Shown: positions 29,482-39,036 of the stretch, one piece after another
Layout of the letters: each line of letters opens with the position of its first letter
Position numbering within the stretch: position 1 is the first letter of the stretch
Origin: a cyanobacterium endosymbiont of Rhopalodia gibberula
GTDB taxonomy: Bacteria > Cyanobacteriota > Cyanobacteriia > Cyanobacteriales > Microcystaceae
Assembly (NCBI RefSeq): GCF_003574135.1
Contig: NZ_AP018341.1
Location: 2,145,740 to 2,209,739 of the forward strand
Reading direction: 5' to 3'
DNA: 64,000 bases
Translations under genes and position numbers: made by a program
Notes under the pieces: generated by a model
Database searches by the model: none
What the model was told of the DNA's origin: nothing
Seen by the model: only the letters and a program-made list of their open reading frames with translations

Positions 29482-29739
29482 ACAAATATAGGAATTTGGA
29501 TACTCAGAGCAACATTCACGCACTTCTGCTAATATTTTCTGGACAGAAGAAGCACTAAACAAAGGTAACTTCCACATTGTCCAGAAATAGGTTGTGATAT
29601 CAGGAATTTCTTCAGACTCAACCTTAGGAGTAACCCCTTGATCTAACACATTCGCAATTTGCTTGATAATTTGTTGATCAGTTAATGAAGGTAGGTAAGA
29701 AAGGGTTTCGTAACAACACTCTTTAGGTGAAATTTCCAT
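29440..29739 (-). pseudogene. rbcS: RuBisCO small subunit pseudogene
   Basis: The reading begins MEISPKECCYETLSYLPSLT and contains YFWTMWKLPLFSASSVQKIL and AEVRECCSEYPNSYI, unmistakably RbcS (family pattern KERRYETLSYLPPLT, YWTMWKLPLFGA, EVRECRSEY). At about codon 84 the frame breaks. The shifted frame would continue FDNIEQCQT, the normal RbcS sequence, but 29435-29481 has become a palindrome and the frame ends early at 99 residues. ECC replaces the usual ERR near the N-terminus. It is the last member of the dead ccmKLM-rbcLXS locus. Confidence 0.88.
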
Positions 29740-29773
29740 GGGTTATCTATTTTTTTATTAACCAATTTAATGA

Positions 29774-30172
29774 TTATTTGAGCCATCTATCTTCAAATTC
29801 ATAGATTTCTTGATTAGAGTTAAAAATTACTGCTTGGAACTTAATTAGTCGTATTAATAACTGACTACAGTGTTACATATTTGCTTTACCAATTCCAGCT
29901 TTTACCAAAGATGGTAAAAATTTTAGTATTATTTTTGCTAGATGCTATCGTGCTAACATAATCCGCAATACTAATTCTATATTTTGAGCTATTAACTCCC
30001 CTAAATATACTTCTCACTTTTGGATATTATGAGATGAATTATATTGAGTCAGCTAAAGAACTTGATTCGGGTTAGTTTCGGATAACTGCTTGATAATGGT
30101 ACAAACTGTTTAGTAAGTTAGGTTATTTTTAAAAACTAGAACTGTTTCTTTGACTACTTATTTATAATTCAT
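29774..30172 (-). pseudogene. rbcX: RbcX (RuBisCO assembly chaperone) pseudogene
   Basis: From the ATG at 30172 the minus strand reads MNYK, stop, VVKETVLVFKNNLTY, stop, TVCTIIKQLSETNPNQVL, stop. This is colinear with RbcX (MNYKQIAKDT...LTYQ...LSETNPPQA). Later pieces are QNIELVLRIMLAR, HLAKIILKFLPSLVKAGIGK and so on, to a stop at 29774. At least six in-frame stops make it dead. It lies between rbcL and rbcS as in intact operons. Confidence 0.85.
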
Positions 30173-30269
30173 AGATTACTCCTTATTCCAATTCGAATAC
30201 AATTGTCAGTTATGAGTATTTTTACATGAGTACTTTTGATGTCTTCACAATTAATAACTATACTCCAAA

Positions 30270-30912
30270 TTAGAGTGTATCCATTACCTCAAATTCGAAC
30301 TCGACTTCTTTCCAGAATTCGCAAGCGGCAGCTAATTCAGGACTCCACTGACAAGCTTCACGGATCACCTGGTTTCTGGCTTCGCCAGACAAAGAGCGGC
30401 CTTCATTACGGGCTTGAATACAAGCTTCGAGAGCCACACGATTAGCAGTTGCATCTGGTGCATTGTATTGCCCTAAGAGTGTCCTAAGGTGCTACCACCA
30501 AACTGAAAACAAGAATCATCTCCAGAAATTTCCACTAAGGCGGGCACATGCCATACATGGATACGATTAGAAGCAACAGGCATAATTCCAGGCATAGATG
30601 CATAGTCTCGGGTAAAGAATATACTACGAGTACGGTTTTCCTCAATATAGTCTTCACGCATCAGATTAACAAACCTCATAGTGATATCTCGTTCCCCTTC
30701 TAATTTGCCAACAACAGTTCCAGAGTGAAGATGATCACTACCAGATAGACGTAAACACTCAGCTAAAATGTGGAAGTGAATACCATGGTTTTTATGACGA
30801 TCAATTACTGCGTGCATTGCACGGTGAATGTGCAGTGATAATCGATTATTAGAACAATATCTCGCTAAGGTGGTGTTCGCTGTCAAACCACCGGTATGAA
30901 GTCGTCGTGCAT
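30270..30912 (-). pseudogene. rbcL: RuBisCO large subunit pseudogene, 3' half only
   Basis: The reading starts mid-protein (MHD...[17 protein letters not shown]) and continues with [52 protein letters not shown] and FGGSTLGH, all RbcL. A TGG-to-TAG nonsense change (GHS-stop-GN for GHPWGN) near 30476 and a 5-base insertion just after it break the frame. The rest reads [19 protein letters not shown] and ends EFEVMDTL with its natural stop at 30270-30272. The N-terminal half, including the carbamylated-lysine region, is gone; the break joins ccmM sequence directly. Confidence 0.92.
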
Positions 30913-31386
30913 TAGGGAATATACTTTCTAGGAGCAATTTCTTCATCTTGAATTAAGATGTGTATCATCACTGTACAATCTTGGTCAATCTTGGCATTAA
31001 ACATAGTTGAGCGAAAGCCAATAAAGCATTTATTCCCAACATAGGCTGGACTGTGAATCAGTGCCATGTAGACAATACATACCTGTTTGCCTATCCAAAC
31101 AGGATATTCTTGATGATTATCACCAACTACTCGCCCTCGTTTAATTCCGTTAAGTTTGTGAATGACTACCCCATCTTCTTGTAGATTAATGGATTCACCA
31201 ATAGGAAAAAATGCGCCTTCATCGGCGCGAATTGAGATTCCTGGAGTAATAAGAATATTAGTGCTAATTTTTACGTCCCCAATTAGGTTAGAGAAGAAAT
31301 GTAAATAATAGGCACTATTATCAATTTGTGGTTCGCCTAAGGTCTCCGACCAAGGCGTCGGGGTCCACTCTTCTGCGGACTACCAT
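30913..31386 (-). pseudogene. ccmM: Carboxysome protein CcmM pseudogene, gamma-carbonic-anhydrase part only
   Basis: Minus-strand pieces are [116 protein letters not shown] and [10 protein letters not shown]. This follows the left-handed beta-helix domain of CcmM in order, with frameshifts near 31330 and 31185. Right after KYIP it changes to RbcL sequence at about 30912. All RbcS-like repeats of CcmM, any ccmN and the first half of rbcL are missing. Confidence 0.88.
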
Positions 31387-31430
31387 TGCTATTCCAGTCC
31401 TCCCAATTAATTGAACAAGCCATTATCACC

Positions 31431-31463
31431 TAATTAAGCCGACAGACCCCCTCGGCTTAATTA
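31431..31463. other. Hairpin between dead ccmL and ccmM
   Basis: TAATTAAGCCGA (31431-31442) pairs perfectly with TCGGCTTAATTA (31452-31463) around a 9-base loop. It may be an old intercistronic processing or terminator element of the ccm operon. Confidence 0.5.
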
Positions 31464-31497
31464 AGTGAGGTCGAGTTCCTTGAGTGAACAATAATAA

Positions 31498-31800
31498 CTA
31501 GCTTCGATACTCGTCTTTTTTGCTGTATAGTTTTCGGTTTTCCAACGTTACGGTATCGATAATCCCCACTATTATCGCATCGAGTGGACGATATTCTTGT
31601 CCGTCTTCTATTTCGAGTAGCACTTTCTTTTGAAACTAAGACCCATTCGTCAAGTCCTGCACCCATCATGTCCCTGCTACTTCATATTGGGACAATGGTT
31701 CACCTTTGGCATCCATAAACTGTATTAACAGGAGCTTAAGTCCTTTTTTAGGGGTTTTATAGCTGCTGACGACGGTGCTTTTGACTTTAATGATTTGCAG
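31498..31800 (-). pseudogene. ccmL: Carboxysome vertex protein CcmL pseudogene
   Basis: The minus strand gives QIIKVKSTVVSSYKTPKKGL, KLLLIQFMDAKGEPLSQYEV, then, after a frameshift, GAGLDEWVLVSKESA, and after another, EYRPLDAIIVGIIDTVTLEN followed by RKLYSKKDE and a stop. This is CcmL from end to end. The start codon has become CTG or ATA. At least two frameshifts and an internal stop make it dead. Confidence 0.88.
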
Positions 31801-31812
31801 TATGATTAATTA

Positions 31813-32160
31813 CTAGTTGTCGCTTATACTCTCTCTTAGGGGAAGATTGACGCTTTTACGGAATTGTTTTACGAATTCGGTGTAGCGTATCGGCAATAAG
31901 TATTTTAGGTTTTTGTGAAGATGAGCAATCATATGGTTTGAGAGAACTTTTCCTCCATTAACTCGATTAGCCGCATCGACTTCTGCAGATACTAAAGCTT
32001 GTACTTCAGATCCATCACCTCGTACAATAACTGTGACACGTTCGCTTCCAATTTTATCGGACTCAACTAGGGTAACACCAGCAGTCTTGACCATAGTATC
32101 CACCTCTTCTACAACGGTGGGGAACCATTTGGGTTAAATTATTCCAACGGCAATTGGCAT
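31813..32160 (-). pseudogene. ccmK: Carboxysome shell protein CcmK pseudogene
   Basis: From the ATG at 32160 the sequence reads MPIAVGII, stop, [20 protein letters not shown], then [20 protein letters not shown] and so on to [16 protein letters not shown]. This is the full BMC fold of CcmK1/CcmK2 (family MSIAVGMIETLGFPAVVEAAD). A nonsense codon at position 9 removes the normal start, and many conserved residues have drifted (GSER for GSGR, SAEVD for the usual SAGVD). Only one ccmK copy is seen. Confidence 0.88.
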
Positions 32161-32961
32161 ACTAGATGCCCTCGTGATCGCTAAACTAAACAACTGTATA
32201 AAATAAATCAATCATATAGCTATGAACTGTTTTCCCGTCGGTGAACAATTTCATTGCATTAATAATTGAGACAGGAATAGGAGAGTGAATTATCCTACCA
32301 ATTTTCTATCGGTTATGATCTATCCTTCTGAACCTGTTATATTTTTAGTCCAAGGATGCAGATAAAAGAAACCCAACGGAAGTAGCTGACATATAAACCT
32401 ATACATAAAGAATAGGCAACCATGGTACCTCTAACAATAGAAATCAACATTATATTTTCTAATCTTATGGTCAATTTAAATTTTTATTTAAAATAAAAAT
32501 TCTAAAGATGTGCTTATACCAATAGCTTATTTTTTAGAAAAAATTAGACTATTTTGTTATTTATTTATACTAGATTTTTAATGAAGTAAATTAATAAATA
32601 ATAATTAGTTTAGTCTCTATCTAATTTAGTTATGATGAGGATGTCTTTCACTAAGTTTAATAATAATTAAGCCATTAACTAATCCTCTAGAATTTATACC
32701 TTAGAAGGGGTATGGATAGCTAATTACACTCATCAATCAGTTTAATGAATTGGACAACTAAAAGTTCAAGAAAACTTATAAACAATGGCAATGTCCAAAA
32801 AACTTTTTAGAAACCTATTCAGTAATATATAATAATCAACGGGAATAAATTTGGCTTTATTTAACTTAAAAATCGCGACTTCGTGTTTATCTGAAGTAGA
32901 AACTAAGGATAAAAACTGATATGCTCTATAAGAGTAAAGACCCTTAAATAATCTACTTTAG
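32161..32961. other. 800-bp gene-free stretch upstream of ndhF
   Basis: This is the divergent region between dead ccmK and living ndhF, so it must hold the ndhF promoter. I see no coding remnant or repeat; a few inverted AT stretches are too weak to call. Confidence 0.4.
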
Positions 32962-34854
32962 ATGAGCAGTTTTATTGTACACAGTAGTTGGTTGATCCCG
33001 ATTTATAGTCTAATTGGTTCGGTGTTAACTCTACCCTGGTCTTTAGGAATTATTCGTCGCACAGGACCTAGGACAGCAGCTTACCTAAATTTGTTAATGA
33101 TAGCATTTGCTTTTATTCACAGTTCATTAGCTTTTTCTATTATTTGGCGATGCCAACCTGAACAATTAATATTTCGATGGCTTCAGGTAGCTGATTTAGA
33201 TTTGTCCTTGACCATAGAACTGTCTCCAATTAGTTTAGGGGCGTTGGGATTAGTCAACGGAATTAGCCTACTTGCCCAATTCTATGCTTTGGGCTATCTG
33301 GAAAAAGATTGGTCTTTAGCCAGATTTTTCGGATTGATGGGGATATTTGAAGCAGCTTTAGGCGGAATTGCTCTCAGTGATTCTTTGTTACTAAGTTATG
33401 GTCTTTTAGAAATTCTCACTCTGTCTACCTACCTTTTAGTCGGGTTCTGGTACGCTCAACCGTTAGTAGTAACCGCGGCCAGAGATGCGTTTTTAACCAA
33501 GCGTGTTGGGGATATCATCTTATTAATGGGATTAGTTACTCTTTCTAGTTATGGAGAAGGGTTAACCTTCTCTGAACTAGAAAAATGGGCAATTAGCTCA
33601 AACTTAGCCCCTTTAACCGCAGCATTGTTAGGAATATCGTTGATAGCTGGTCCTACAGGTAAATGTGCCCAATTTCCGCTTAATCTATGGCTTGATAAAG
33701 CGATGGAAGGACCGAACCCTGCCGGAATTATGCGAAATTCGATAGTAGTTTCTGCTGGAGCGTATGTGTTAATTAAATTACAACCCGTGTTTACCCTATC
33801 CCCAGTGTCTTCTGACGTACTGATTATATTAGGGTCAGTGACGGCGGTAGGAACTTCGTTGATGGCATTGGCACAAATTGATATCAAACGAACCCTATCC
33901 CATTCCACCAGTGCTTATTTGGGACTGGTCTTTATTGCTGTTGGATTAGGTCAAGTCGATATTGCTTTATTATTAGTTTTTACCCACGCGATCACCAAAG
34001 CCTTATTATTTATGAGTGCAGGAGCGGTTATTTCAACAACTTATAATCAGAATATAACAGAAATGGGAGGAATTTGGTCACGGATGCCCGCTACTACCAC
34101 CAGTTTTATGACAGGTGCTGCTGGATTAGTTGCATTGCTACCATTAGGAATGTTTTGGACATTACAACGATGGTTTAATGGTGATTGGAATGTCCCTGGA
34201 TGGTTATGTGCAATTGTCCTATTTGTAAATTTGTTATGTTCTTGGAATTTAACCCGCGTCTTCCGTTTAGTGTTTCTAGGAAATCCTCAACCTAAAACTC
34301 GTCGAACTCCTGAAGTTTCCTGGCCGATAGCTTTTCCGATGGTAACGTTAACCCTAACAACTCTAATTTCTTCTATTGCTCCAATTCGCTGGCCATTTTG
34401 GTTGTCAGCTGTATCACCTTTGACTGATAAAGATATCATCATTGTTCAATGGGCAATACCTCTTTCAATCGGGTCAGGAATCATTGGTTGTGTCCTTGGA
34501 ATTGTTAGTCCTCTACGAAGGTCTTGGACTCGGCCGACTCAATTCTATCTGCGGTTTTTTCAAGATTTATTTGCTTACAATTTTTACCTCAACCGTGTTT
34601 ATGAAATAACGGTGGTGGCAGCAATAGAAAAAATGTCTTATTTAGCTGTTTGGTTTGATCGCTATATAGTAGATGGAGCGGTTAATTTAGTAAGTTTAGC
34701 CACTATTTTTAGTGGCAATATTTTAAAATATAATGTATCTGGACAATCACAATTTTATATTTTAACCATTTTAACTGGAATGAGTTTACTGATGTGGTTT
34801 GCTCTTAGTGAAGAGTGGGGAATGATTATCAATTATTGGTCATCTCTAATTTAG
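32962..34854 (+). CDS. ndhF: NDH-1 subunit NdhF, CO2-uptake class (NdhF3/F4-like)
   Basis: A proton-translocating antenna subunit of the cyanobacterial NDH-1 complex, with about 16 membrane helices in 630 residues. The start MSSFIVHSSWLIPIYSLIGS, the motif TAARDAFLTKRVGDIILLMG, and a length nearer 615-630 than the 680 or so of respiratory NdhF1, place it with the NdhF3/NdhF4 subunits of the CO2-hydrating NDH-1MS complexes. Which of the two cannot be settled here. ndhD follows after 46 bases. No cupA/cupB (chpX/chpY) gene follows in the next 2 kb. It is intact although the RuBisCO and carboxysome genes next door are dead, so a role in plain electron transfer and proton pumping is possible. Confidence 0.88.
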   Translation: MSSFIVHSSWLIPIYSLIGSVLTLPWSLGIIRRTGPRTAAYLNLLMIAFAFIHSSLAFSIIWRCQPEQLIFRWLQVADLDLSLTIELSPISLGALGLVNGISLLAQFYALGYLEKDWSLARFFGLMGIFEAALGGIALSDSLLLSYGLLEILTLSTYLLVGFWYAQPLVVTAARDAFLTKRVGDIILLMGLVTLSSYGEGLTFSELEKWAISSNLAPLTAALLGISLIAGPTGKCAQFPLNLWLDKAMEGPNPAGIMRNSIVVSAGAYVLIKLQPVFTLSPVSSDVLIILGSVTAVGTSLMALAQIDIKRTLSHSTSAYLGLVFIAVGLGQVDIALLLVFTHAITKALLFMSAGAVISTTYNQNITEMGGIWSRMPATTTSFMTGAAGLVALLPLGMFWTLQRWFNGDWNVPGWLCAIVLFVNLLCSWNLTRVFRLVFLGNPQPKTRRTPEVSWPIAFPMVTLTLTTLISSIAPIRWPFWLSAVSPLTDKDIIIVQWAIPLSIGSGIIGCVLGIVSPLRRSWTRPTQFYLRFFQDLFAYNFYLNRVYEITVVAAIEKMSYLAVWFDRYIVDGAVNLVSLATIFSGNILKYNVSGQSQFYILTILTGMSLLMWFALSEEWGMIINYWSSLI

Positions 34855-34900
34855 AGAAGTCAGTTTAAGTTTTTAGTAAAAGTAAGGAGTCGATGTATTA

Positions 34901-36406
34901 ATGATACTCAGCGCCTTGATTTGGATTCCATTAGTAGGGGCTATCCTAATCGCTTTTTGGCCAGGAAAGTTAAATTCAGTCCATTGTCGCTTATTGTCTA
35001 TGGTAATCGCAGGTATACCTCTTATTATCAATATTATTCTCAGCTTTAATTTCGACCCTACTAATCCAAACGTCCAATTTACTGAGTATTTACCTTGGAT
35101 TACGAGGATTGGATTAAATTATCATTTGGGGATTGATGGCCTATCATTTCCTCTTATTTTTCTCAACAGTTTGCTGACCTTAATCTCAATTTATGCCAGT
35201 AGTCAAAATATTAAGCGATCACGGTTTTATTATGTCTTGATTTTAATTCTTAATAGTGGAGTAATGGGGGCATTTATTGCCCGAGATGTTTTACTCTTTT
35301 TTCTCTTTTTTGAGTTAGATATTATCCCATTGTATTTTCTCATTGGAATTTGGGGAGGAACAAAGCGGGGTTATGCCTCGATGAAATTTCTTCTCTACAC
35401 GACAGTTTCAGGAATTCTAATTTTGACTTCATTTTTAGGACTAGCATGGCTCTCAGAGTTATATAACTTCGATTATGAGACATTACGCACCCATACCTTA
35501 CCTTTATCAACTCAGTTAATTTTACTTGCTCCCCTTATCCTTGGCTTAGGGATTAAAATACCTATTTTCCCTTTTCACACCTGGTTACCTGATGCCCACG
35601 TGCAAGCTTCGACTCCTATTTCAGTTTTGTTAGCAGGAATATTCCTAAAATTAGGAACTTACGGGTTATTGCGTTTTGGGATAGGATTATTTGTCGATGC
35701 TTGGGTATTTATTGCTCCCTGGTTAGCTACATTAGCCGCTATTAGTGTTTTGTATGGAGCATCATGCGCAATTCTTCAAAAAGACATGAAGAAAGTGGTC
35801 GCCTATTCTTCCATTGCTCATATGGGCTATATCTTGTTAGCTGCGGCAGCTGCCACTCACTTAAGTATTACTGCCGCTACCTTTCAAATGGTCAGTCACG
35901 GGTTAATTTCTGCTCTATTATTTCTGTTAGTTGGAGTGGTTTACAAAAAGACTGGAAGCCGTGATGTGGACTTTTTACAGGGGTTGCTTAACCCCCAACG
36001 AGGTTTACCGATTACAGGAAGTTTAATGATTTTAGGAGTAATGGCGAGCGTTGGAATTCCAGGGATGGCCGGCTTTATTGCAGAGTTTTTGGTATTTCGC
36101 GGAAGCTTTCCTATTTTCCCGATTCAAACTTTATTATGTTTAGTAGGAAGTGGTTTAACGGCAGTTTATTTTTTATTGATGGTTAACCGTGTCTTTTTTG
36201 GTCGGTTAACTCCTGAACTAGCTCAACTACCCCGTGTTTTATGGTCAGAAAGAATTCCTGCTTTTATCTTGTCTTTGTGCATTGTGGTTTTGGGACTTCA
36301 ACCTTCTTGGATGGTACGTTGGAATGAAACCCAAGTAGGTGTTTTATTAACAGAAAAGCCAGACATCGCTGTTGTTATACAGCAGTGGCGAGCAGAGAGA
36401 AGATAG
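34901..36406 (+). CDS. ndhD: NDH-1 subunit NdhD, CO2-uptake class (NdhD3/D4-like)
   Basis: 501 residues, about 14 membrane helices. The sequence GLNYHLGIDGLSFPLIFLNS, the block FFLFFELDIIPLYFLIGIWG and IPIFPFHTWLPDAHVQA are those of NdhD, and the N-terminus MILSALIWIPLVGAILIAFW with the lack of the long D1-type start fits the NdhD3/D4 class. The Glu and Lys residues of the proton path (FELD, GIKIP, the HTWLPDAH loop, QKDMKKVVAYSSIAHMG) are present. AAGGAG lies about 11 bases before the ATG. It almost certainly forms an operon with ndhF (46-base gap). It normally works with a Cup/Chp protein, which is not encoded nearby. Confidence 0.88.
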   Translation: MILSALIWIPLVGAILIAFWPGKLNSVHCRLLSMVIAGIPLIINIILSFNFDPTNPNVQFTEYLPWITRIGLNYHLGIDGLSFPLIFLNSLLTLISIYASSQNIKRSRFYYVLILILNSGVMGAFIARDVLLFFLFFELDIIPLYFLIGIWGGTKRGYASMKFLLYTTVSGILILTSFLGLAWLSELYNFDYETLRTHTLPLSTQLILLAPLILGLGIKIPIFPFHTWLPDAHVQASTPISVLLAGIFLKLGTYGLLRFGIGLFVDAWVFIAPWLATLAAISVLYGASCAILQKDMKKVVAYSSIAHMGYILLAAAAATHLSITAATFQMVSHGLISALLFLLVGVVYKKTGSRDVDFLQGLLNPQRGLPITGSLMILGVMASVGIPGMAGFIAEFLVFRGSFPIFPIQTLLCLVGSGLTAVYFLLMVNRVFFGRLTPELAQLPRVLWSERIPAFILSLCIVVLGLQPSWMVRWNETQVGVLLTEKPDIAVVIQQWRAERR

Positions 36407-38533
36407 AAATAAGAAATATTGAGATATTTAACTTATATTGAGCAGTTTTATTGATCTGCATAGACCATGTATGACAAATTATTAACTGGAGACTTCATTT
36501 TCAGCTCTCGTTTATTATGATTTTGCCACATCTTACCACAGTCGGTTCAGCAAGGATATTTTATTTTCTTAAACCTATGAGTGGGTAACCCTGAAGAAAT
36601 ATTAAAGAAGTAAATTATTGTGTATCTCTATATTGTGAGCGATTAGAATTGAATTTATATTACTTTAATTGATTTTTTAAACTAACTCTTTTTAGCAAGA
36701 CGTTGTCTAACTGTTTTAGCTAAATTGTATTTATCTTCAAATATCCTTCTGGCAGTTTTATGAACTTTTATTCTATACTATTCTCTTCCTATTATGTTTA
36801 ATTCTGGATCTAACTAATTTGGTAGAATATATATACATAGCTCTTTTTATTCCTATAATTTTAGTTTTATTTTAACTAAACCACTTTTATATATTAACTA
36901 ATATTTTCTACTAAAAATGATCATTGTATTTAGTCCTTTTCCTTTGCAATATATTGTTTATATTTGATTTACTTTTATATTTAAAATTTTATCAAACTTT
37001 ACTCTTGAATGAGTTAATCTACTTAATTTTTAAACTTACCTATCTATAGGAGAAATATAAAATTTTTTGGGGATAAAGTGTAATAAATTAGTAAAAAAAA
37101 TATTATTTGAATAAGATTTTATTTTTAATAGAATCAAGGTTAGTTCAGTTATAAGTTTATTTCTTAATAAATTTAATTTTTTAATTAAGCTCTTCTTCCA
37201 CTCCTTAGAAAATTTGATCATCGAAATATTTTATATTTTTATCAATTCAGCTACTTATTATTTGGTAATTTTTTTTATTCTAGATATCTTTCCTAGGACT
37301 AGTAAAGTCTTTGTTATTTCTTCTATTTTAACTGTCTCTTCGTCTTTCCATAAGGTCATTTTTTTTGAATTACTTCAACATACTTATGTATTGTAACTAG
37401 ATAAACTTTAGTTTTATAACTCAAAACTAGGTCTAAAAGTTAGAATTGTACCGGTTTTATCGAATGTTCTTGTCTTAGAGTTTGAAATATATCTGTATAA
37501 GCTTCCACGGCATGAAATATTTTTTTGTTTACTTAAGTTTTTGAACTAAATAACAAATAGTAAAAGTATTAACCGTTACACTTATTTTTCTGTGTAAGTG
37601 AGTCTTTAATCCTTACAAAAGATTTTTTTAGCTATAAAGCAATGGTTTTATACTTTTTAACGTTTAAGGAATTGACAAAACTATAATTTACTTGAAAACA
37701 CTCTGCTAGTTGTCGAGTTAATTATGATTATGGCTAATTTATATGATTGTAATAGAAACGTCTATAGAGGACGGTTTTATTGTTGAGAGCTACTAATATT
37801 TTTTTTTACTTTAAATATATCCAGATTAAAAACACTATCAGCAACAAGTTGATTTTAAACATGTGCTCTAAAATTTTTTGATTTTTACCCAATTGACGGG
37901 ATTGTCCTAGGTAAGAATGTCTTGATTCTCCTAAAACTTGATTAAAATGGCTTTCTATTTTTAAATTTACCAACAGAGTAATCCACTACCGTTTGTAAAA
38001 TTAATTCTCTTATATCTTAAATTAGATTAGGTCTTTATATTAAGTTAGAGGAGTTCGCACTGTATGCTTAAGTCGGCGTCGGAAAAATTATAACTAATAG
38101 AAGTCAACGAACTAACTTTGATTAGAATTTACAGTTCTTTAATAAAGAAAATTACTCTCAAATATGAGAAAGAGTGAAAACAGGCTAATTTTAGATTAAG
38201 TTATTGCGGAATCGAATGAGCGTAATTGATCAGTCTTAGAATATACTTTATTTCAAGAAAACAACATTATATAAAACAACAATATACATAGAGAGAAAAA
38301 TAGTTCGAGACCCCTTTTTACTTTTTCTTAAATCATTACGTCCTCAGAATTTATATTAGTTAGTCGGTGTTTTACCCTACACTCCTAATCTAGCAAAAAT
38401 TCGAAGCTATCGGATTTATTACTAGCATGATACAAACTAAACTCATCTTAATCTGCTTTCATTGATAAACCGAATCTTTTGCGTATATTTCAAGAAAGTA
38501 AATTATCTTAGTTTCTTGAGAGGAATTAAATTA
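36407..38533. other. 2.1-kb gene-free stretch with IS-like remnant
   Basis: Repeat family 1 copy D occupies about 36586-37040. From 37040 to 38533 two AT-rich frames of about 60 codons have no protein-like composition. A segment near 37700-38030 may be another worn transposase, but I could not confirm it. Confidence 0.45.
36586..37040 (-). repeat. Degenerate IS-like repeat, family 1 copy D
   Basis: It shares the GTAACCCTGAAGAAAT-like start and the GCAAGAC...AACT block with copy A. Minus-strand translation gives DPELNIIGRE, stop, YRIKVHKTARRIFEDKYNLA and then KTVRQRLA, colinear with copy A. It is dead; the IS family is unknown. Confidence 0.5.
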
Positions 38534-38884
38534 ATGAAAACCTTAGTTTGTATTATTGTCTCAGTTGTAGTAATTAGTTGTTTAGGATTTGTGAAATAGG
38601 TATTAGCCATATCCACTCTCAACTTAGTATATACAAAGTTAACCCCATATGCTCAAAAGTTAAATTTAAACAACGGCAATATTTGTTAGTTTTAGGAATT
38701 AAGTGACTTCTATCCCGACCTAGCCAGTAATATTATTGTTAACTTCCCTTATTATAGAAGTAGAGTAGAATTTAGAAATATCTGGACCCAGTAAGAATCA
38801 GGAAAACGTTCAAATATGTTAGTGAATCTTCTTGCTAGTGAATCTACTGAAGGGGATAATCGCTTAGGCACAACTCTTTACTAA
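38534..38884 (+). pseudogene. psbU: Photosystem II extrinsic protein PsbU pseudogene
   Basis: An ATG at 38534 starts a signal-peptide-like stretch (MKTLVCIIVSVVVISCLGFV) that hits a stop (AAATAG), then continues KLTPYAQKLNLNNGNIC, stop, F, stop, ELSDFYPDLASNIIVNFPYY, RSRVEFRNI and finally STEGDNRLGTTLY with a terminal stop. This parallels PsbU (KIDLNNTNVRAF...YPTLAAKIVKNAPY...VEDVLNI...EGDDRINNGVY). PsbU stabilises the oxygen-evolving complex on the lumenal side. Several in-frame stops make it dead. nadB starts 150 bases downstream. Confidence 0.72.
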
Positions 38885-39036
38885 ACTTTACTTAAAATAA
38901 TCGTTTTTTCATAAATTCACTCTTAACTGAGTATTTTTTTAAGTTATTTAATTGACAAACCAAAATGGGAGAAAGCTGTGGTTAGGACAAAAAAGTTAGA
39001 ATAGAAAAGATTTATAGACAACCATTTTTTATTACT

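Noticed and set aside
30236-30445. A 69-codon plus-strand frame
   Set aside because: It is the antisense of the 3' end of dead rbcL; the minus strand reads [13 protein letters not shown] to EVMDTL. The plus-strand peptide has no protein-like pattern.
30473-30946. A living 157-residue RuBisCO-like protein starting MKKLLLES
   Set aside because: The first residues are out-of-frame ccmM sequence and the frame ends at a nonsense codon within rbcL, so it is the middle of a double wreck.
37036-37396. Two frames of about 60 codons on opposite strands
   Set aside because: They consist of AT-rich low-complexity residues (Ile, Leu, Lys, Phe) with no start signals and lie in an eroded repeat region.
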